The notes beneath the pieces are model-generated. The model was not told where the DNA came from. It saw nothing but the letters and a program-made list of their open reading frames with translations, and did not search any database. Position numbers and translations under genes: made by a program. A stretch of DNA of 64,000 nt from Serratia rubidaea (GTDB lineage: Bacteria; Pseudomonadota; Gammaproteobacteria; Enterobacterales; Enterobacteriaceae): positions 1 to 64,000 of the forward strand of contig LR590463.1 in assembly GCA_901472405.1 (NCBI GenBank). Reading direction: 5' to 3'. Positions 11,691 through 20,590 of this stretch are shown piece by piece (within the stretch, counting starts at the first letter, position 1; each line of letters begins with the position of its first letter).

Positions 11691-12101
11691 ATGCGTAATT
11701 TCGATCTGTCCCCGCTCTACCGTTCCGCCATTGGTTTCGACCGTCTATTTAACGCGCTGGAGGCTGGACAGAGCCAGGGAAATGGTTACCCTCCCTACAA
11801 TGTTGAGCTGGTTGACGAAAACCATTATCGCATCGCCATTGCGGTTGCCGGCTTTACCGAGCAAGAACTGGAAATTACCTCACACGATAACCTGCTGACG
11901 GTGCGCGGCGCGCACAGCGGCGAGGCCGCAGAAAAAACCTATCTGTATCAGGGTATTGCAGAAAGAAACTTTGAGCGGAAATTTCAGCTGGCCGAACACA
12001 TCCATATTAAAGGCGCTAAGCTGGAACACGGGTTGTTGTATATCGATATGCAACGCATCGTGCCGGAAACATTAAAGCCGCGCCGTATCGAGATTAAATA
12101 A
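11691..12101 (+). CDS. ibpA: Small heat-shock protein IbpA
   Basis: An alpha-crystallin-type small heat-shock chaperone of 136 aa (E. coli 137). It coats unfolding proteins and passes them to DnaK and ClpB. The alpha-crystallin domain spans about residues 35-125 ([33 protein letters not shown]). The C-terminal IEIK motif allows oligomer contacts. It begins [21 protein letters not shown] sigma-32 promoter and ROSE-type leader precede it and ibpB follows, forming a heat-shock operon. Confidence 0.97.
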   Translation: MRNFDLSPLYRSAIGFDRLFNALEAGQSQGNGYPPYNVELVDENHYRIAIAVAGFTEQELEITSHDNLLTVRGAHSGEAAEKTYLYQGIAERNFERKFQLAEHIHIKGAKLEHGLLYIDMQRIVPETLKPRRIEIK

Positions 12102-12204
12102 TCGTTATTATTTTCGCTGATTAATTATTTTCAGTAGAAATATCTGATGCCCGCCGAAAGGGGGCGTTATAAGTGTCTCTCGCTTCATAGAAGGAGTATA
12201 TATT
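12102..12204 (+). promoter_or_regulatory. ibpA-ibpB intergenic leader with probable second RNA thermometer
   Basis: The 103-base gap ends with TCGCT at 12180-12184 a few bases before AAGGAG at 12191-12196, the same order of anti-Shine-Dalgarno and ribosome site as before ibpA. It also contains CCGCCGAAAGGGGGCG, which can form an upstream hairpin. In E. coli ibpB translation is likewise thermoregulated from its own leader. No separate promoter is obvious. Confidence 0.55.
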
Positions 12205-12633
12205 ATGCGTAATTACGACTTATCCCCGCTGCTTCGCCAATGGATCGGTTTTGATAAATTAGCCAGTTCAATGGGCGGACAGGAACCTCAGGGATTCCCT
12301 CCCTACAATATTGAAAAAAGCGATGATAATCACTATCGCATTTCCCTGGCGCTGGCCGGCTTCAAACAAAGCGAGCTGGACATCGAGGTAGAAGGTCCGC
12401 GCCTGACGGTGCGCGGCAACCCGACGCCGGCGGAAAAACCGGTGGAATACCTGCATCAGGGGCTGGTCTGCAAAGAGTTCAGCCTGAGCTTTACGCTGGC
12501 GGAACACCTGCAGGTGTCTGAGGCCCGGTTTGAGAACGGCCTGCTGCATATCGATCTGGTGCGTCAGGTGCCGGAAGCCCTGCAGCCGCAGCGCATCGCC
12601 ATCGGCAGCACGCCGGGGCTGGAAGAAAAATAA
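12205..12633 (+). CDS. ibpB: Small heat-shock protein IbpB
   Basis: Second small heat-shock chaperone, 142 aa, an alpha-crystallin-domain paralogue of IbpA ([37 protein letters not shown]-terminal QRIAIG). IbpB makes the IbpA-coated aggregates easier to refold. It has a good AAGGAG site and lies 103 bases after ibpA. A very strong hairpin terminator follows. Confidence 0.96.
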   Translation: MRNYDLSPLLRQWIGFDKLASSMGGQEPQGFPPYNIEKSDDNHYRISLALAGFKQSELDIEVEGPRLTVRGNPTPAEKPVEYLHQGLVCKEFSLSFTLAEHLQVSEARFENGLLHIDLVRQVPEALQPQRIAIGSTPGLEEK

Positions 12634-12655
12634 TCGGCCGCTGACGCGGTAAAAA

Positions 12656-12689
12656 AACGGGGGGACGTCCTGACGGACGTCCCCCCGTT
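12656..12689. terminator. Strong bidirectional terminator between ibpB and avtA
   Basis: A 15-base perfect stem, AACGGGGGGACGTCC with GGACGTCCCCCCGTT, and loop TGAC. On the plus-strand 5' side lies a run of seven A, giving a U tract for minus-strand avtA transcripts; for ibpB the following T content is weaker (TTGCGTTG). Confidence 0.88.
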
Positions 12690-12705
12690 GCGTTGATGGG
12701 CGGCG

Positions 12706-13959
12706 TTACTGCGCTTCGCGGTGCGCCCGCTCCACCTCTTCCGCCAGAATGGCGACGCCGCGCTCGATCTTATCCGGCTCCGGCACGTAGTTCATACGCA
12801 TGCACTGATGGGTATGCGGCCACTCCTGCTCCAGCCCCGGGAAGAAATAGTGCCCCGGCACCATCAGCACGCCGCGCTGCTTCAGGCGCTGGTACAGCAG
12901 CTCGGTGCTGATCGGCAGATCTTTAAACCACAGCCAGAGGAAAATCGCCCCTTCCGGTTTGTGGATCAGACAGCGCTCTTCAGGCAGATAGCGGCGGATG
13001 GTGGCGATGGTCTGCGTGACCCGCTGCTGGTAAAACGGCTTGATCACCTCGTTGGACAGGCGCAGCAGATCGCCGCGCTCAATCATCTCCGCCGCGACCG
13101 CCGGGCCGATGCTGCCCGGCGACAGGCTGATAATGCCGTTCATATTGGTCAGCGCGGTGATGGTTTTCTCATCGGCGATCACGATGCCGCAGCGCGACCC
13201 CGGCAGGCCCAGCTTCGACAGGCTCATGCACAGGATGATATTCGGGTTCCACAGCGGCGTGGCATCGCTGAAGATGATGCCCGGGAACGGCACGCCGTAG
13301 GCGTTATCGATCACCAGCGGAATATCGTGCTGCTGCGCCAGCGCGTCGAGCTGGATCAGCTCGTCATCGGTAATCACGTTGCCGGTCGGGTTGGTGGGGC
13401 GCGACACGCAGATCATGCCGATATCGTTGCCGATGGTCAGGTTGTCGAAGTCGACGTGATATTTAAACTGGCCTTCCGGCAGCAGCTCGATGTTCGGCTT
13501 GGCGGAAACAAACAGCCCTTCGTCCAGGCCGGCATCGGCGTAGCCGATATACTCCGGCGCCAGCGGGAACAGCACGCGACGGCGGCTGCCGTCGGCGTAG
13601 CGGCCGGCGAACAGGTTAAACAAGTAGAAAAACGCGCTCTGACTGCCGTTTGTCAGTGCAATATTCTGTGGTTCGATCTGCCAGCCCAGCTCTTCACTCA
13701 GCAGGGCAGCCAGCGCTTTAAGCAGCGTATTCTTCCCTTGCGGGCCGTCGTAGTTGCACAGCGCTTCGGTCAGTTTGCCCTGGTCGAGCATCTCCTGACA
13801 CAGCTGTTTGAAGTAGCGCTCCATCTCGGGGATTTGCGCCGGATTACCGCCGCCGAGCATGATGGCGCCCGGGGTGCGCAGGCCTTGGTTCAGGTCGTCC
13901 ATTAAGCGGGTGATGCCCGAGTAACGGGTAAATTTGTCGCCGAAAAGTGAAAAAGTCAT
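12706..13959 (-). CDS. avtA: Valine-pyruvate aminotransferase
   Basis: A fold-type I PLP aminotransferase (transaminase C) interconverting valine plus pyruvate with 2-ketoisovalerate plus alanine. 417 aa, the same as E. coli. It begins MTFSLFGDKFTRYSG. The substrate-binding segment is SRPTNPTGNV and the PLP lysine is in SLSKLGLPGSRCG. The frame is intact. It is a single-gene unit ending at the shared terminator at 12656. Confidence 0.95.
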   Translation of the reverse strand: MTFSLFGDKFTRYSGITRLMDDLNQGLRTPGAIMLGGGNPAQIPEMERYFKQLCQEMLDQGKLTEALCNYDGPQGKNTLLKALAALLSEELGWQIEPQNIALTNGSQSAFFYLFNLFAGRYADGSRRRVLFPLAPEYIGYADAGLDEGLFVSAKPNIELLPEGQFKYHVDFDNLTIGNDIGMICVSRPTNPTGNVITDDELIQLDALAQQHDIPLVIDNAYGVPFPGIIFSDATPLWNPNIILCMSLSKLGLPGSRCGIVIADEKTITALTNMNGIISLSPGSIGPAVAAEMIERGDLLRLSNEVIKPFYQQRVTQTIATIRRYLPEERCLIHKPEGAIFLWLWFKDLPISTELLYQRLKQRGVLMVPGHYFFPGLEQEWPHTHQCMRMNYVPEPDKIERGVAILAEEVERAHREAQ

Positions 13960-14098
13960 AGGTGCAGCATGTTGTTTTTTGCAGGGAGTCGCCCACCATA
14001 CCCCCAGATAATTGCGGGTGCAACGTGCAGGAGAAAACCCGTATCAGCGTTAAATGTTAACCGTTGGCTTGAATGTGGTGTTTTATTCTGAGGTGAAG

Positions 14099-14117
14099 GG
14101 GCGGGAAGATCCCGCCC
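14099..14117. terminator. Hairpin downstream of the kgu operon
   Basis: Stem GGGCGGGA with TCCCGCCC and loop AGA, 13 bases beyond the stop of the last kgu gene on the minus strand. It is GC-rich and perfect but not followed by a clear T run, so a weak intrinsic terminator or 3'-end protecting hairpin is likely. Confidence 0.5.
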
Positions 14118-14129
14118 GGTTAACGCGAT

Positions 14130-15104
14130 TTATTTCAGCACCTGCGGGTTGACGCAGTTTTCCGTCACCGTGCCGGTCAGCGCGGCGATCAGGTTATCGA
14201 CCGCGCACTCGGCCATGCCGTAGCGGGTTTCATGGGTGGCGGAGCCGATATGCGGCAGAGCGACCACGTTCGGCATTTTCAGCAGCGGCGAGGAGACCGG
14301 CAGCGGCTCTTTTTCAAACACGTCCAGCCCGGCGGCGTGAATGGTGCCGTTTTGCAGCGCCTCAATCAGCGCCTGCTCGTCGACCACCGGCCCGCGGCCG
14401 GCGTTGATCAGAATGCCGCTCTGCTTCATCTTCGCCAGCTGATCGCGGCCGATCAGGTGGAAGGTCTGCTCGGTCAGCGGCAGCGTAATGCAGACGAAGT
14501 CCGATTCGGCCAGCAGGGTATCCAGATCGCAGTGGCGCGCGCCAAAGCGCTGTTCCGCTTCCTGGTGCGGGCGGCGCGCGTTGTACAGAATCGGCATGCC
14601 GAAGCCGAAGTGGGCGCGCTGGGCCAGCGCCAGGCCGATGCGCCCCATGCCGAGCACGCCCAGCGTTTTATGGTGCACGTCGACGCCGAACCAGTCCGGG
14701 CCGATGCTGCCCTGCCACTCGCCGGCCTTCACCCGTTCGGCCACTTCCACCACGCGGCGTGCCGTCGCCAGCACCAGGCTCATAATGGTATCGGCCACGG
14801 TTTCCGTCAGCACCGTCGGCGTATGCATCAGCACGATATTACGGGCGTTGAGCGCGTCGACGTCAAAGTTGTCATAACCGACGGAGACGGTGGACGCCGC
14901 GCGCAGCTTCGGCGCCTGCTGTAAAAAGGCCTCGTCCACCTTGCCGCCGGAGCCGATGATCCCCTCGGCCTGTTGCAGCGCCTGTTTGAACTCATCGGCA
15001 TTGTCAGGATTCAGGCCGTTGAAGGCATGTACGGTGAAGTGTTGTTCCAGTCGTTCACGCAGGGCGGCGGGGAGTTTTTTGTACAGTACGATCGAAGGCT
15101 TCAT
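14130..15104 (-). CDS. ghrB: 2-ketogluconate 6-phosphate / 2-ketoacid reductase (KguD/GhrB family)
   Basis: A D-isomer-specific 2-hydroxyacid dehydrogenase, 324 aa, the same as E. coli GhrB (glyoxylate/2-ketogluconate reductase). It has the NAD(P) motif GVLGMGRIG and catalytic residues in [19 protein letters not shown] and [12 protein letters not shown]. The ATG at 15104 sits six bases after GGAG and gives the canonical [12 protein letters not shown] start; upstream in-frame codons are ignored. As last gene of kguE-K-T-D it should reduce 2-keto-6-phosphogluconate to 6-phosphogluconate (role of KguD), although GhrB-type enzymes also take the free acid. Confidence 0.87.
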   Translation of the reverse strand: MKPSIVLYKKLPAALRERLEQHFTVHAFNGLNPDNADEFKQALQQAEGIIGSGGKVDEAFLQQAPKLRAASTVSVGYDNFDVDALNARNIVLMHTPTVLTETVADTIMSLVLATARRVVEVAERVKAGEWQGSIGPDWFGVDVHHKTLGVLGMGRIGLALAQRAHFGFGMPILYNARRPHQEAEQRFGARHCDLDTLLAESDFVCITLPLTEQTFHLIGRDQLAKMKQSGILINAGRGPVVDEQALIEALQNGTIHAAGLDVFEKEPLPVSSPLLKMPNVVALPHIGSATHETRYGMAECAVDNLIAALTGTVTENCVNPQVLK

Positions 15105-15188
15105 CATGAACTCCAATTTGTTGCGCGGGGCCAAAGCGCTGCGCTTTGACCCCGAAGAACTCGGTTTAAAAACGGAAAGTGTAGCCAA

Positions 15189-16457
15189 TCACGCCGGCTG
15201 CGGCTGGGCGTCGTTACGGGCGGGCTTTACCACCAGCGTAATTACCACCGCCACCACCAGCGCGACGGCCATAAACATATAGGAAGCCGCCGGGGTGCCG
15301 GTCGCGCCGTTAAGGTAGCCGACGAACCAGGAACCAAAGAACGAGCCCAGGGCGCCCATGCTGTTGATCAGCGCCATGGCGCCGCCGGCCACGTTCTTCG
15401 GCAGCATTTCCGGAATGATGGCGAAGAACGGCCCGTAAGGCGCGTACATCGCCGCACCGGCCACCACCAGCAGGCCGTAGGACACCCAGAAGTGATCGAC
15501 GCCCACCGCATAAGAGCCGAAGAACGCCAGCGCGCCGATCAGCAGCAGCGGCCAGACGAACAGCTTGCGGTTCTGCATTTTGTCAGAGGCCCAGGAAACC
15601 ACAATCATGGCGATGGTGGCCGCCAGGTAAGGCACCGCGGACAGCCAGCCGGCTTCGACCATGCCCATATTCATACCGCTGCGCAGAATGGACGGCAGCC
15701 ACAGCACGAAGCCGTACACGCCGATGCTCCAGGCGAAGTACTGGACGCACAGCAGAATCACGTTGCGCGAGCGGAAGGCCTCGCCGTAGTTGCGCACCGC
15801 CTTGATGCCCTGCTGCTCGGCTTCCAGCTGCGCCTGCAGCGCCTGTTTTTCCTGCTCGTTCAACCAGCCGACCTGAGACGGTTTATCTTTGACCAGCACC
15901 CACCAGCAGAAGGCCCAGATCACCGCCGGAATGCCTTCGATGATAAACATCTCACGCCAGCCGAAGGCGTGGATCAGGTAGCCGGACACCACCGACATCC
16001 ACAGCACGGTCACCGGGTTGCCGAGAATCAGGAAAGTGTTGGCGCGCGAACGTTCGGACTTGGTAAACCAGTTGCTGATATAGATCAGCATCGCCGGCAT
16101 CACCGCCGCTTCCACCACGCCGAGCACAAAGCGGATGGCCGCCAGCATCGGAATATTGCTGACCACGCCGGTCAGGGAGGCGCAGCCGCCCCACAGGATC
16201 AGACACCAGAAGATCAGCTTTTTAACGCTGCGCCGCTCGGCGTAGATGGCGCCGGGAATTTGGAAAAAGAAGTAACCCAGGAAAAACAGCGCGCCCAGCA
16301 GCGATGACATGCCTTTGGTGATGCCGAGGTCGTCGTTGATGCCGGCGGCGGAGGCGAAGCTGAAGTTGGCGCGGTCGAGATAAGCCAGACTGTAGGTGAT
16401 AAACACGATGGGCATGATGTACCACCAGCGTTTAGCCGCAACGGTTGCTTTATTCAT
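15189..16457 (-). CDS. kguT: 2-ketogluconate transporter KguT (MFS, ACS family)
   Basis: A 12-helix major facilitator of the anion:cation symporter family, 422 aa. The start NKATVAAKRWWYIMPIVFIT leads into TM1 with the family signature AYLDRANFSFA. The cytoplasmic loop after TM2 has YAERRSVKK, and a charged central loop lies near residues 190-215. Its position between kguK and kguD and its similarity to Pseudomonas KguT point to proton-coupled 2-ketogluconate uptake. Ribosome site GAGGA precedes the ATG. It is 186 bases from kguK and 84 bases from ghrB/kguD. Confidence 0.85.
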   Translation of the reverse strand: MNKATVAAKRWWYIMPIVFITYSLAYLDRANFSFASAAGINDDLGITKGMSSLLGALFFLGYFFFQIPGAIYAERRSVKKLIFWCLILWGGCASLTGVVSNIPMLAAIRFVLGVVEAAVMPAMLIYISNWFTKSERSRANTFLILGNPVTVLWMSVVSGYLIHAFGWREMFIIEGIPAVIWAFCWWVLVKDKPSQVGWLNEQEKQALQAQLEAEQQGIKAVRNYGEAFRSRNVILLCVQYFAWSIGVYGFVLWLPSILRSGMNMGMVEAGWLSAVPYLAATIAMIVVSWASDKMQNRKLFVWPLLLIGALAFFGSYAVGVDHFWVSYGLLVVAGAAMYAPYGPFFAIIPEMLPKNVAGGAMALINSMGALGSFFGSWFVGYLNGATGTPAASYMFMAVALVVAVVITLVVKPARNDAQPQPA

Positions 16458-16595
16458 GTTCAGGTTCCTCAGTGGTGTCGTTTCCGCGGGCGTGGCAGTC
16501 AGCCTGCGGAAGCGGTTCTCCCGACGTTGTCTGGTTGTAGGGCCAGAGGGGCGTTCTGGGAGCCGGCGGTTAGCCGATTTATGTTTTTTTATTTG

Positions 16596-16642
16596 CCCGT
16601 GGCGGTCAGGCGCGACGCGCGGCCGCGTCTGACCACGGCGGG
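16596..16642. repeat. Long hairpin between kguK and kguT
   Basis: Outer arms CCGTGGCGGTCAG and CTGACCACGG pair with a two-base bulge and enclose a GC-rich core (GCGCGACGCGCGGCCGC). A run of T (ATGTTTTTTTATTTG) lies on the kguT side. Read on the operon strand that run is A-rich, so this is not a classical terminator. It resembles REP-type hairpins that protect upstream mRNA and could lower kguT expression relative to kguE-kguK. Confidence 0.5.
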
Positions 16643-16643
16643 A

Positions 16644-17603
16644 TTACTCCGCCAGCGCCGCGCGGGTTGGCAATCCTTCGCTGTCGCCGATGGCCTGAAT
16701 GGCCAGCGAGCCGATCTTGTTGCCGCGTTGCACCGCCTGTTTCAGCGTTTTGCCTTCCAGCAGGGCGCTGAGGGTCCCGACGGCGAAGCCGTCTCCCGCA
16801 CCAACGGTATCCACCACGTTGCTGACTTTGATGGCCGGCACCGCTGCACAGTCGCCGGCGGCGGTTTTAAACCAGGCGCCGTCCGGGCCGGTTTTGATGA
16901 TCACCGCCTGCACGCCGCGCTCCAGATAGAAGTCGGCAATGCCTTCCGGCGTTGACTGGCCGGTGAGGATTTGCCCCTCTTTCAGCCCCGGCAGCACCCA
17001 GTCGGCGGCGAACGCCAGTTTGTTCAGCTGTTCGATCATCACCTGCTGGCTGGACCACAGCACCGGGCGCAGGTTGGGATCGAAGGAAATGGTTTTGCCC
17101 ATCGCGCGCATTTCATGGGCGGCGAAGTGGCTCAGCTCCAGCGACTGGCCGGAGAGCGCGGCGGCGACGCCGCTCAGGTGCAGGTGGCGCGCCGCACCGA
17201 AGTAGTCGCGGTTGAAGTCGGCGGTGGACAGATGGCTGGCGGCGGAGCCTTTGCGGAAGTATTCCACGGTGGGATCGGTTCCATCGGTGTTCTTGGATTT
17301 AATCTGGAACCCGGTCGGATACTGGCCGTCGACCGTCACCTGCTGATAGTTGATGCCTTCTTTTTTCAGCTGCTGCAGGGTAAAGCGGCCGAAGGTGTCG
17401 TTGCCCACCCGGCTGACCCAGCCAACCTGCAGGCCAAGGCGCGCCAGGCCGATGGCGACGTTCAGCTCTGCCCCGGCGATGCGTTTGGTGAAGTGCTCCA
17501 CCTCCGCCAGATCGCCGGTTTCCGCCGCGACGAACATCGCCATGGCTTCACCCAGCGTGACGACGTCCAGAGAGGTATTGCGCTGTGCTGTCAGTGTGCT
17601 CAT
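16644..17603 (-). CDS. kguK: 2-ketogluconokinase KguK (PfkB family)
   Basis: A PfkB/ribokinase-family sugar kinase of 319 aa. The catalytic-base motif DTVGAGDGFAVG is in the C-terminal third, and an N-terminal AGAELNVAIGLARLG matches the PfkB sugar-binding signature. It is expected to phosphorylate 2-ketogluconate to 2-keto-6-phosphogluconate in the cytoplasm. It starts 5 bases after kguE with a GGAG site, so they are co-translated. A 2-keto-3-deoxygluconate kinase role is the main alternative, but the kgu context argues for KguK. Confidence 0.87.
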   Translation of the reverse strand: MSTLTAQRNTSLDVVTLGEAMAMFVAAETGDLAEVEHFTKRIAGAELNVAIGLARLGLQVGWVSRVGNDTFGRFTLQQLKKEGINYQQVTVDGQYPTGFQIKSKNTDGTDPTVEYFRKGSAASHLSTADFNRDYFGAARHLHLSGVAAALSGQSLELSHFAAHEMRAMGKTISFDPNLRPVLWSSQQVMIEQLNKLAFAADWVLPGLKEGQILTGQSTPEGIADFYLERGVQAVIIKTGPDGAWFKTAAGDCAAVPAIKVSNVVDTVGAGDGFAVGTLSALLEGKTLKQAVQRGNKIGSLAIQAIGDSEGLPTRAALAE

Positions 17604-17608
17604 GGTGA

Positions 17609-18361
17609 TTACTCCGCGCGTAACAGGTTGACGTAATGACGGGTAACGGCTTCAAGGTCGTCGCCCTGCAGGGGGAATTCAATGCCGCGCGGTACGTCCG
17701 CCGGCAGTTGGGCCAGCAGCCGGCGCCAGTCGTCGCCGGCGTCGTCCAGCGCGATGGCGCGCCAGCCGCGCGGCCCCTGGACCGCGGCTTTAACGTGGAT
17801 ATAGCCGACGTGACGCGCCAGGCGTTCGGCCGCGGCGCTCGGGTCTTGCCCCACCCAATGCCAGTTGGCCATATCGAAGGTCATGCTGACCGGCAGCTGG
17901 TTGTCTTCCGCCGCGTGCAGAAACGCGTTCATCGGCGACAAAATCCCGCAGTCGGCGGTCTGGTCGTTTTCCACCACCAGCTGGACCGGATGCTGCATCA
18001 GATCCACTTTCAGTTCGGTGAAGTCAAAGCCGGGCTGGTAATGGCCCAAAGAGAGTTTCAGCCGGCGCGCTTTCAGCGCCTGGGCTTCCGCCAGCAGTGC
18101 GGGCAGCTTGGGGTTAACGTGATGCTCGGGGGTGAAAAGCGGTTCCGGAGCGGAATACACCGCGAACAGCTGCTGACGTGCGATCTCCTGCGCCAGCTGC
18201 GGCAGGTTATCCAGCTCGCCGGGGCTGAACAGTTCCCGGCGGATCTCCACGCCATCCGCGCCGGCGTCGGCAATGATCGGCAGCATGGCGGCCTGTCCGC
18301 CCCGCTGCTGAACGGTATCCGTGCCGTAAGCGCCGGTCACCACGATAACTTCTCTTTTCAT
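17609..18361 (-). CDS. kguE: KguE, sugar-phosphate isomerase/epimerase-like protein
   Basis: A TIM-barrel protein of the xylose isomerase-like (AP endonuclease 2) superfamily, 250 aa. Family-type metal-site segments are MTFDMANWHW, YIHVKAAVQG and GIEFPL. It is the first gene of the kgu operon, with AGGAG before the ATG and the palindromic operator 55 bases upstream. In Pseudomonas kguE is the leading gene of the same four-gene operon; its exact reaction is not settled. Confidence 0.83.
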   Translation of the reverse strand: MKREVIVVTGAYGTDTVQQRGGQAAMLPIIADAGADGVEIRRELFSPGELDNLPQLAQEIARQQLFAVYSAPEPLFTPEHHVNPKLPALLAEAQALKARRLKLSLGHYQPGFDFTELKVDLMQHPVQLVVENDQTADCGILSPMNAFLHAAEDNQLPVSMTFDMANWHWVGQDPSAAAERLARHVGYIHVKAAVQGPRGWRAIALDDAGDDWRRLLAQLPADVPRGIEFPLQGDDLEAVTRHYVNLLRAE

Positions 18362-18415
18362 ATTTTTACTCCTGAGGTGGCGAAATCTCCACCGCTGCTG
18401 TTAATGGCACGTTAA

Positions 18416-18431
18416 ATGGAACCGGTTCCAT
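18416..18431. promoter_or_regulatory. PtxS-type palindromic operator before kguE
   Basis: The perfect 16-base palindrome ATGGAACCGGTTCCAT with a central CCGG. LacI-family operators have this form, and the Pseudomonas PtxS site shares the core AACCGGTT. It lies 55 bases upstream of the kguE start. Repression by the adjacent PtxS and release by 2-ketogluconate are inferred from that system. Confidence 0.8.
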
Positions 18432-18454
18432 ATAAAAGCCTCAGAATGTAAAAA

Positions 18455-18470
18455 TATGATCGCAATCACG
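18455..18470. promoter_or_regulatory. Probable CRP site upstream of kguE
   Basis: TATGA-TCGCAA-TCACG against the CRP consensus TGTGA-N6-TCACA, eight of ten key positions. It lies 23 bases beyond the palindromic operator, a sensible activator location for kgu transcription on the minus strand. Confidence 0.5.
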
Positions 18471-18514
18471 ACAATGCAGCAAAGGCGCGGGGCGCGGCGC
18501 GGTAAGCGCCGGAA

Positions 18515-19558
18515 TTAACGGGTGGTGGAGCCGCGTACGATCAGTTCGCCGGAGAACACGCGCTCGTCAGGCGGCGCATCGCGCCCCTGGATGCGCTGCA
18601 CCAGCTGTTCCAGCGCGGCATGGCCGATCTGGTAGGTGGGCTGCTTCAGCGTGGTGATGCCGACGCCGGCCAGTTCGGCCCACTCCAGTTCATCAAAGCC
18701 CAGCAGGCCGATATCGCTGCCCCAGTGGATGCCCAGCCGGCGCATGGCGCGCGCCACCTGCAGCGTCAGGGCGCCGTTGGCCGACAGCACCGCTTTACGC
18801 ATGCCGCGGCGGCGGGTGTGGAAATCGCGCAGCGTCTGCTCCAGCTGCGCGGCGTCGTTCAGCGGGGTTTCCGCCTGCTCGGCGATCAGATCGGCATGCT
18901 GCTGCGTCATAATCTGGCGGAAGGCGTGCAGACGTTCGAGGCGGGTATTGACCGTGCCGACCGGCTCGCTGAGGAACAAAATCGCTTCAAACCCTTGCTG
19001 CACCAGGTGTTCGGTGGCGATGACGGTGGCTTCGTGGTTATTCAGGCCGACCACGTCGCAGGCAAAGTCGGGGATCTTGCGGTCGATCAGCACCATCGGC
19101 AGCTGCGACTGCTGCAGCTGCGACAGCGCCTCTTCGCGCATGCCGACGGCGTTCACCACAATGCCCTCCACCCGGTAGCTGCTGAGCAGCTGCAGGTAGT
19201 GCTGTTCCTGATTGACTTCGTTATTGGTGTTACACACCAGCAGGGTAAAGCCGTGCTGCCGGCAGGCGGCTTCGATGCCGCGCATCACGTCGACGGAATA
19301 GGGGTTGGTGATATCGGCGATAATCAGGCCGATCAGGCGCGTTTGTCCGCCTTTCAGGCTGCGGGCCATCTGGCTGGGGCGGTAGTCGAGCTGCAAAATC
19401 GCCTGTTCGATACGCTGTTTGAGCGGGTCGGAAAGCAGGTGCTGTTCACCGTTGAGGTAGCGCGACACGCTGGTTTTGCCGGTTTTGGCCAGCTGCGCCA
19501 CGTCGCTGATGGTGGCGCGCCCGGTCGCGCGCGAAGCTTTCACACTGCTCACAATCAA
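18515..19558 (-). CDS. ptxS: LacI-family regulator PtxS of the kgu operon
   Basis: 347 aa. The N-terminal LacI helix-turn-helix (about residues 15-40; ATISDVAQLAKTGKTSVSRY) is followed by a hinge and a periplasmic-binding-protein-like effector domain (LIGLIIADITNPYSVDVMRG, WGSDIGLLGFDELEWAELAG). It lies directly upstream of kguE on the same strand, 153 bases away, with the palindromic operator in between. By family and context it is PtxS, a repressor released by 2-ketogluconate. Confidence 0.83.
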   Translation of the reverse strand: MIVSSVKASRATGRATISDVAQLAKTGKTSVSRYLNGEQHLLSDPLKQRIEQAILQLDYRPSQMARSLKGGQTRLIGLIIADITNPYSVDVMRGIEAACRQHGFTLLVCNTNNEVNQEQHYLQLLSSYRVEGIVVNAVGMREEALSQLQQSQLPMVLIDRKIPDFACDVVGLNNHEATVIATEHLVQQGFEAILFLSEPVGTVNTRLERLHAFRQIMTQQHADLIAEQAETPLNDAAQLEQTLRDFHTRRRGMRKAVLSANGALTLQVARAMRRLGIHWGSDIGLLGFDELEWAELAGVGITTLKQPTYQIGHAALEQLVQRIQGRDAPPDERVFSGELIVRGSTTR

Positions 19559-19681
19559 TCCCCCAGTAGATTTATTGCCAAGGAGACTAACACAGTGCGC
19601 GGCGGTCGCGCACCAGAGCCGGGCTTGTTGCCCGGCTCGTCATACAGCAATGCAGGTGCGTTGGCTGCGAACAGCCGCCGG

Positions 19682-20343
19682 TTACTGCAGCGGGCTGAGG
19701 GTGATTTCCACGCGGCGGTTCTGCGCTTTGCCGTCGGCGGTGCTGTTGGAGGCAATCGGGTTATCCGGCCGGCACCGACGCTGCGGATGCGGTTGGCCGC
19801 GACGCCCTGGGTGATCAACGCGCTGCTGACGCCGTCGGCGCGCTGCTGCGACAGTTTCATATTGTGGGCGCGCGCGCCGGTGCTGTCGGTGTAGCCGACA
19901 ACGTTAACCGCGGTTTTCGGGTACTCTTTCAGCACCATCGCCACGCCGGTCAGGGTGTTGGCGCCCGCCGGTTTCAGCGTACTGCTGTCGGTATCGAAGG
20001 TGACGTTGTTCGGCATATTCAGCACGATGTTGTCGCCCTGGCGGGTTACGCTGACGCCGGTGCCGCGCATTTTGTCGCGCAGTTTCGCTTCCTGCACGTC
20101 CATGTAATAGCCTGCGCCGCCGCCGAGGGCCGCACCGGCCGCCGCGCCGATCAGCGCGCCTTTGCCGCGGTCTTTCTTCGAGGATGACAGCGCGCCGATG
20201 CCGGCGCCCAACGCCGCGCCCAGGCCGGCGCCGACGCCGGATTTACCAGCCTGAGACTCGCCGGTGTAAGGGTTGGTGGTACAGGCCGACAGAGCCATGG
20301 TCATCGCCACGGCGGCGGCGATAATCGCAACGCGTTTTTTCAT
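19682..20343 (-). CDS. yiaD: YiaD, OmpA-family lipoprotein, one apparent frameshift
   Basis: An outer-membrane lipoprotein with a glycine-zipper segment and a C-terminal OmpA-like peptidoglycan-binding domain. The lipobox is ALSAC with C21. The glycine-rich region is GKGALIGAAAGAALGGG, and the OmpA domain runs VTFDTDSSTLKP to LSQQRADGVSSAL. The frame breaks near 19769: GGT GCC GGC CGG is read where one more C gives GlyAlaGlyProAspAsnProIleAla. Restoring it gives 220 aa ending in the OmpA-type NRRVEITLSPLQ, matching E. coli YiaD (219 aa). Without correction the frame would run on to 19555, overlapping the ptxS start. Confidence 0.88.
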
Positions 20344-20590
20344 GTTATTTCCTTTTGTGCATCAAAATCTGTGCGCATATTTCCAATCGGGAAGCGCTTA
20401 AACATAGCCGTTGGGCCGTCGCCGGCGTGAAAACGCCGTGCGGCGCGCTAGTATGACGTCTTTTCCGGCCGGCAGTTCCGGCCAGGCGCGACAAACGCTT
20501 TTTTTGTTCCTTTTCAGGCGCCTTTGTTATCCGGCAAAACGCCCACGCTGGCTATGTCCAGAATTCTGAAAGCGCATCCTTTCGCATTAT
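20344..20590. other. tag-yiaD intergenic region
   Basis: 247 bases holding the promoter region of yiaD and the 3' end of tag on the minus strand. No open frame with a ribosome site was found. There are small GC-rich inverted repeats (CCGGCCGGCAGTTCCGGCC near 20467) and a T-rich stretch near 20502, but no clear terminator. Confidence 0.4.
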
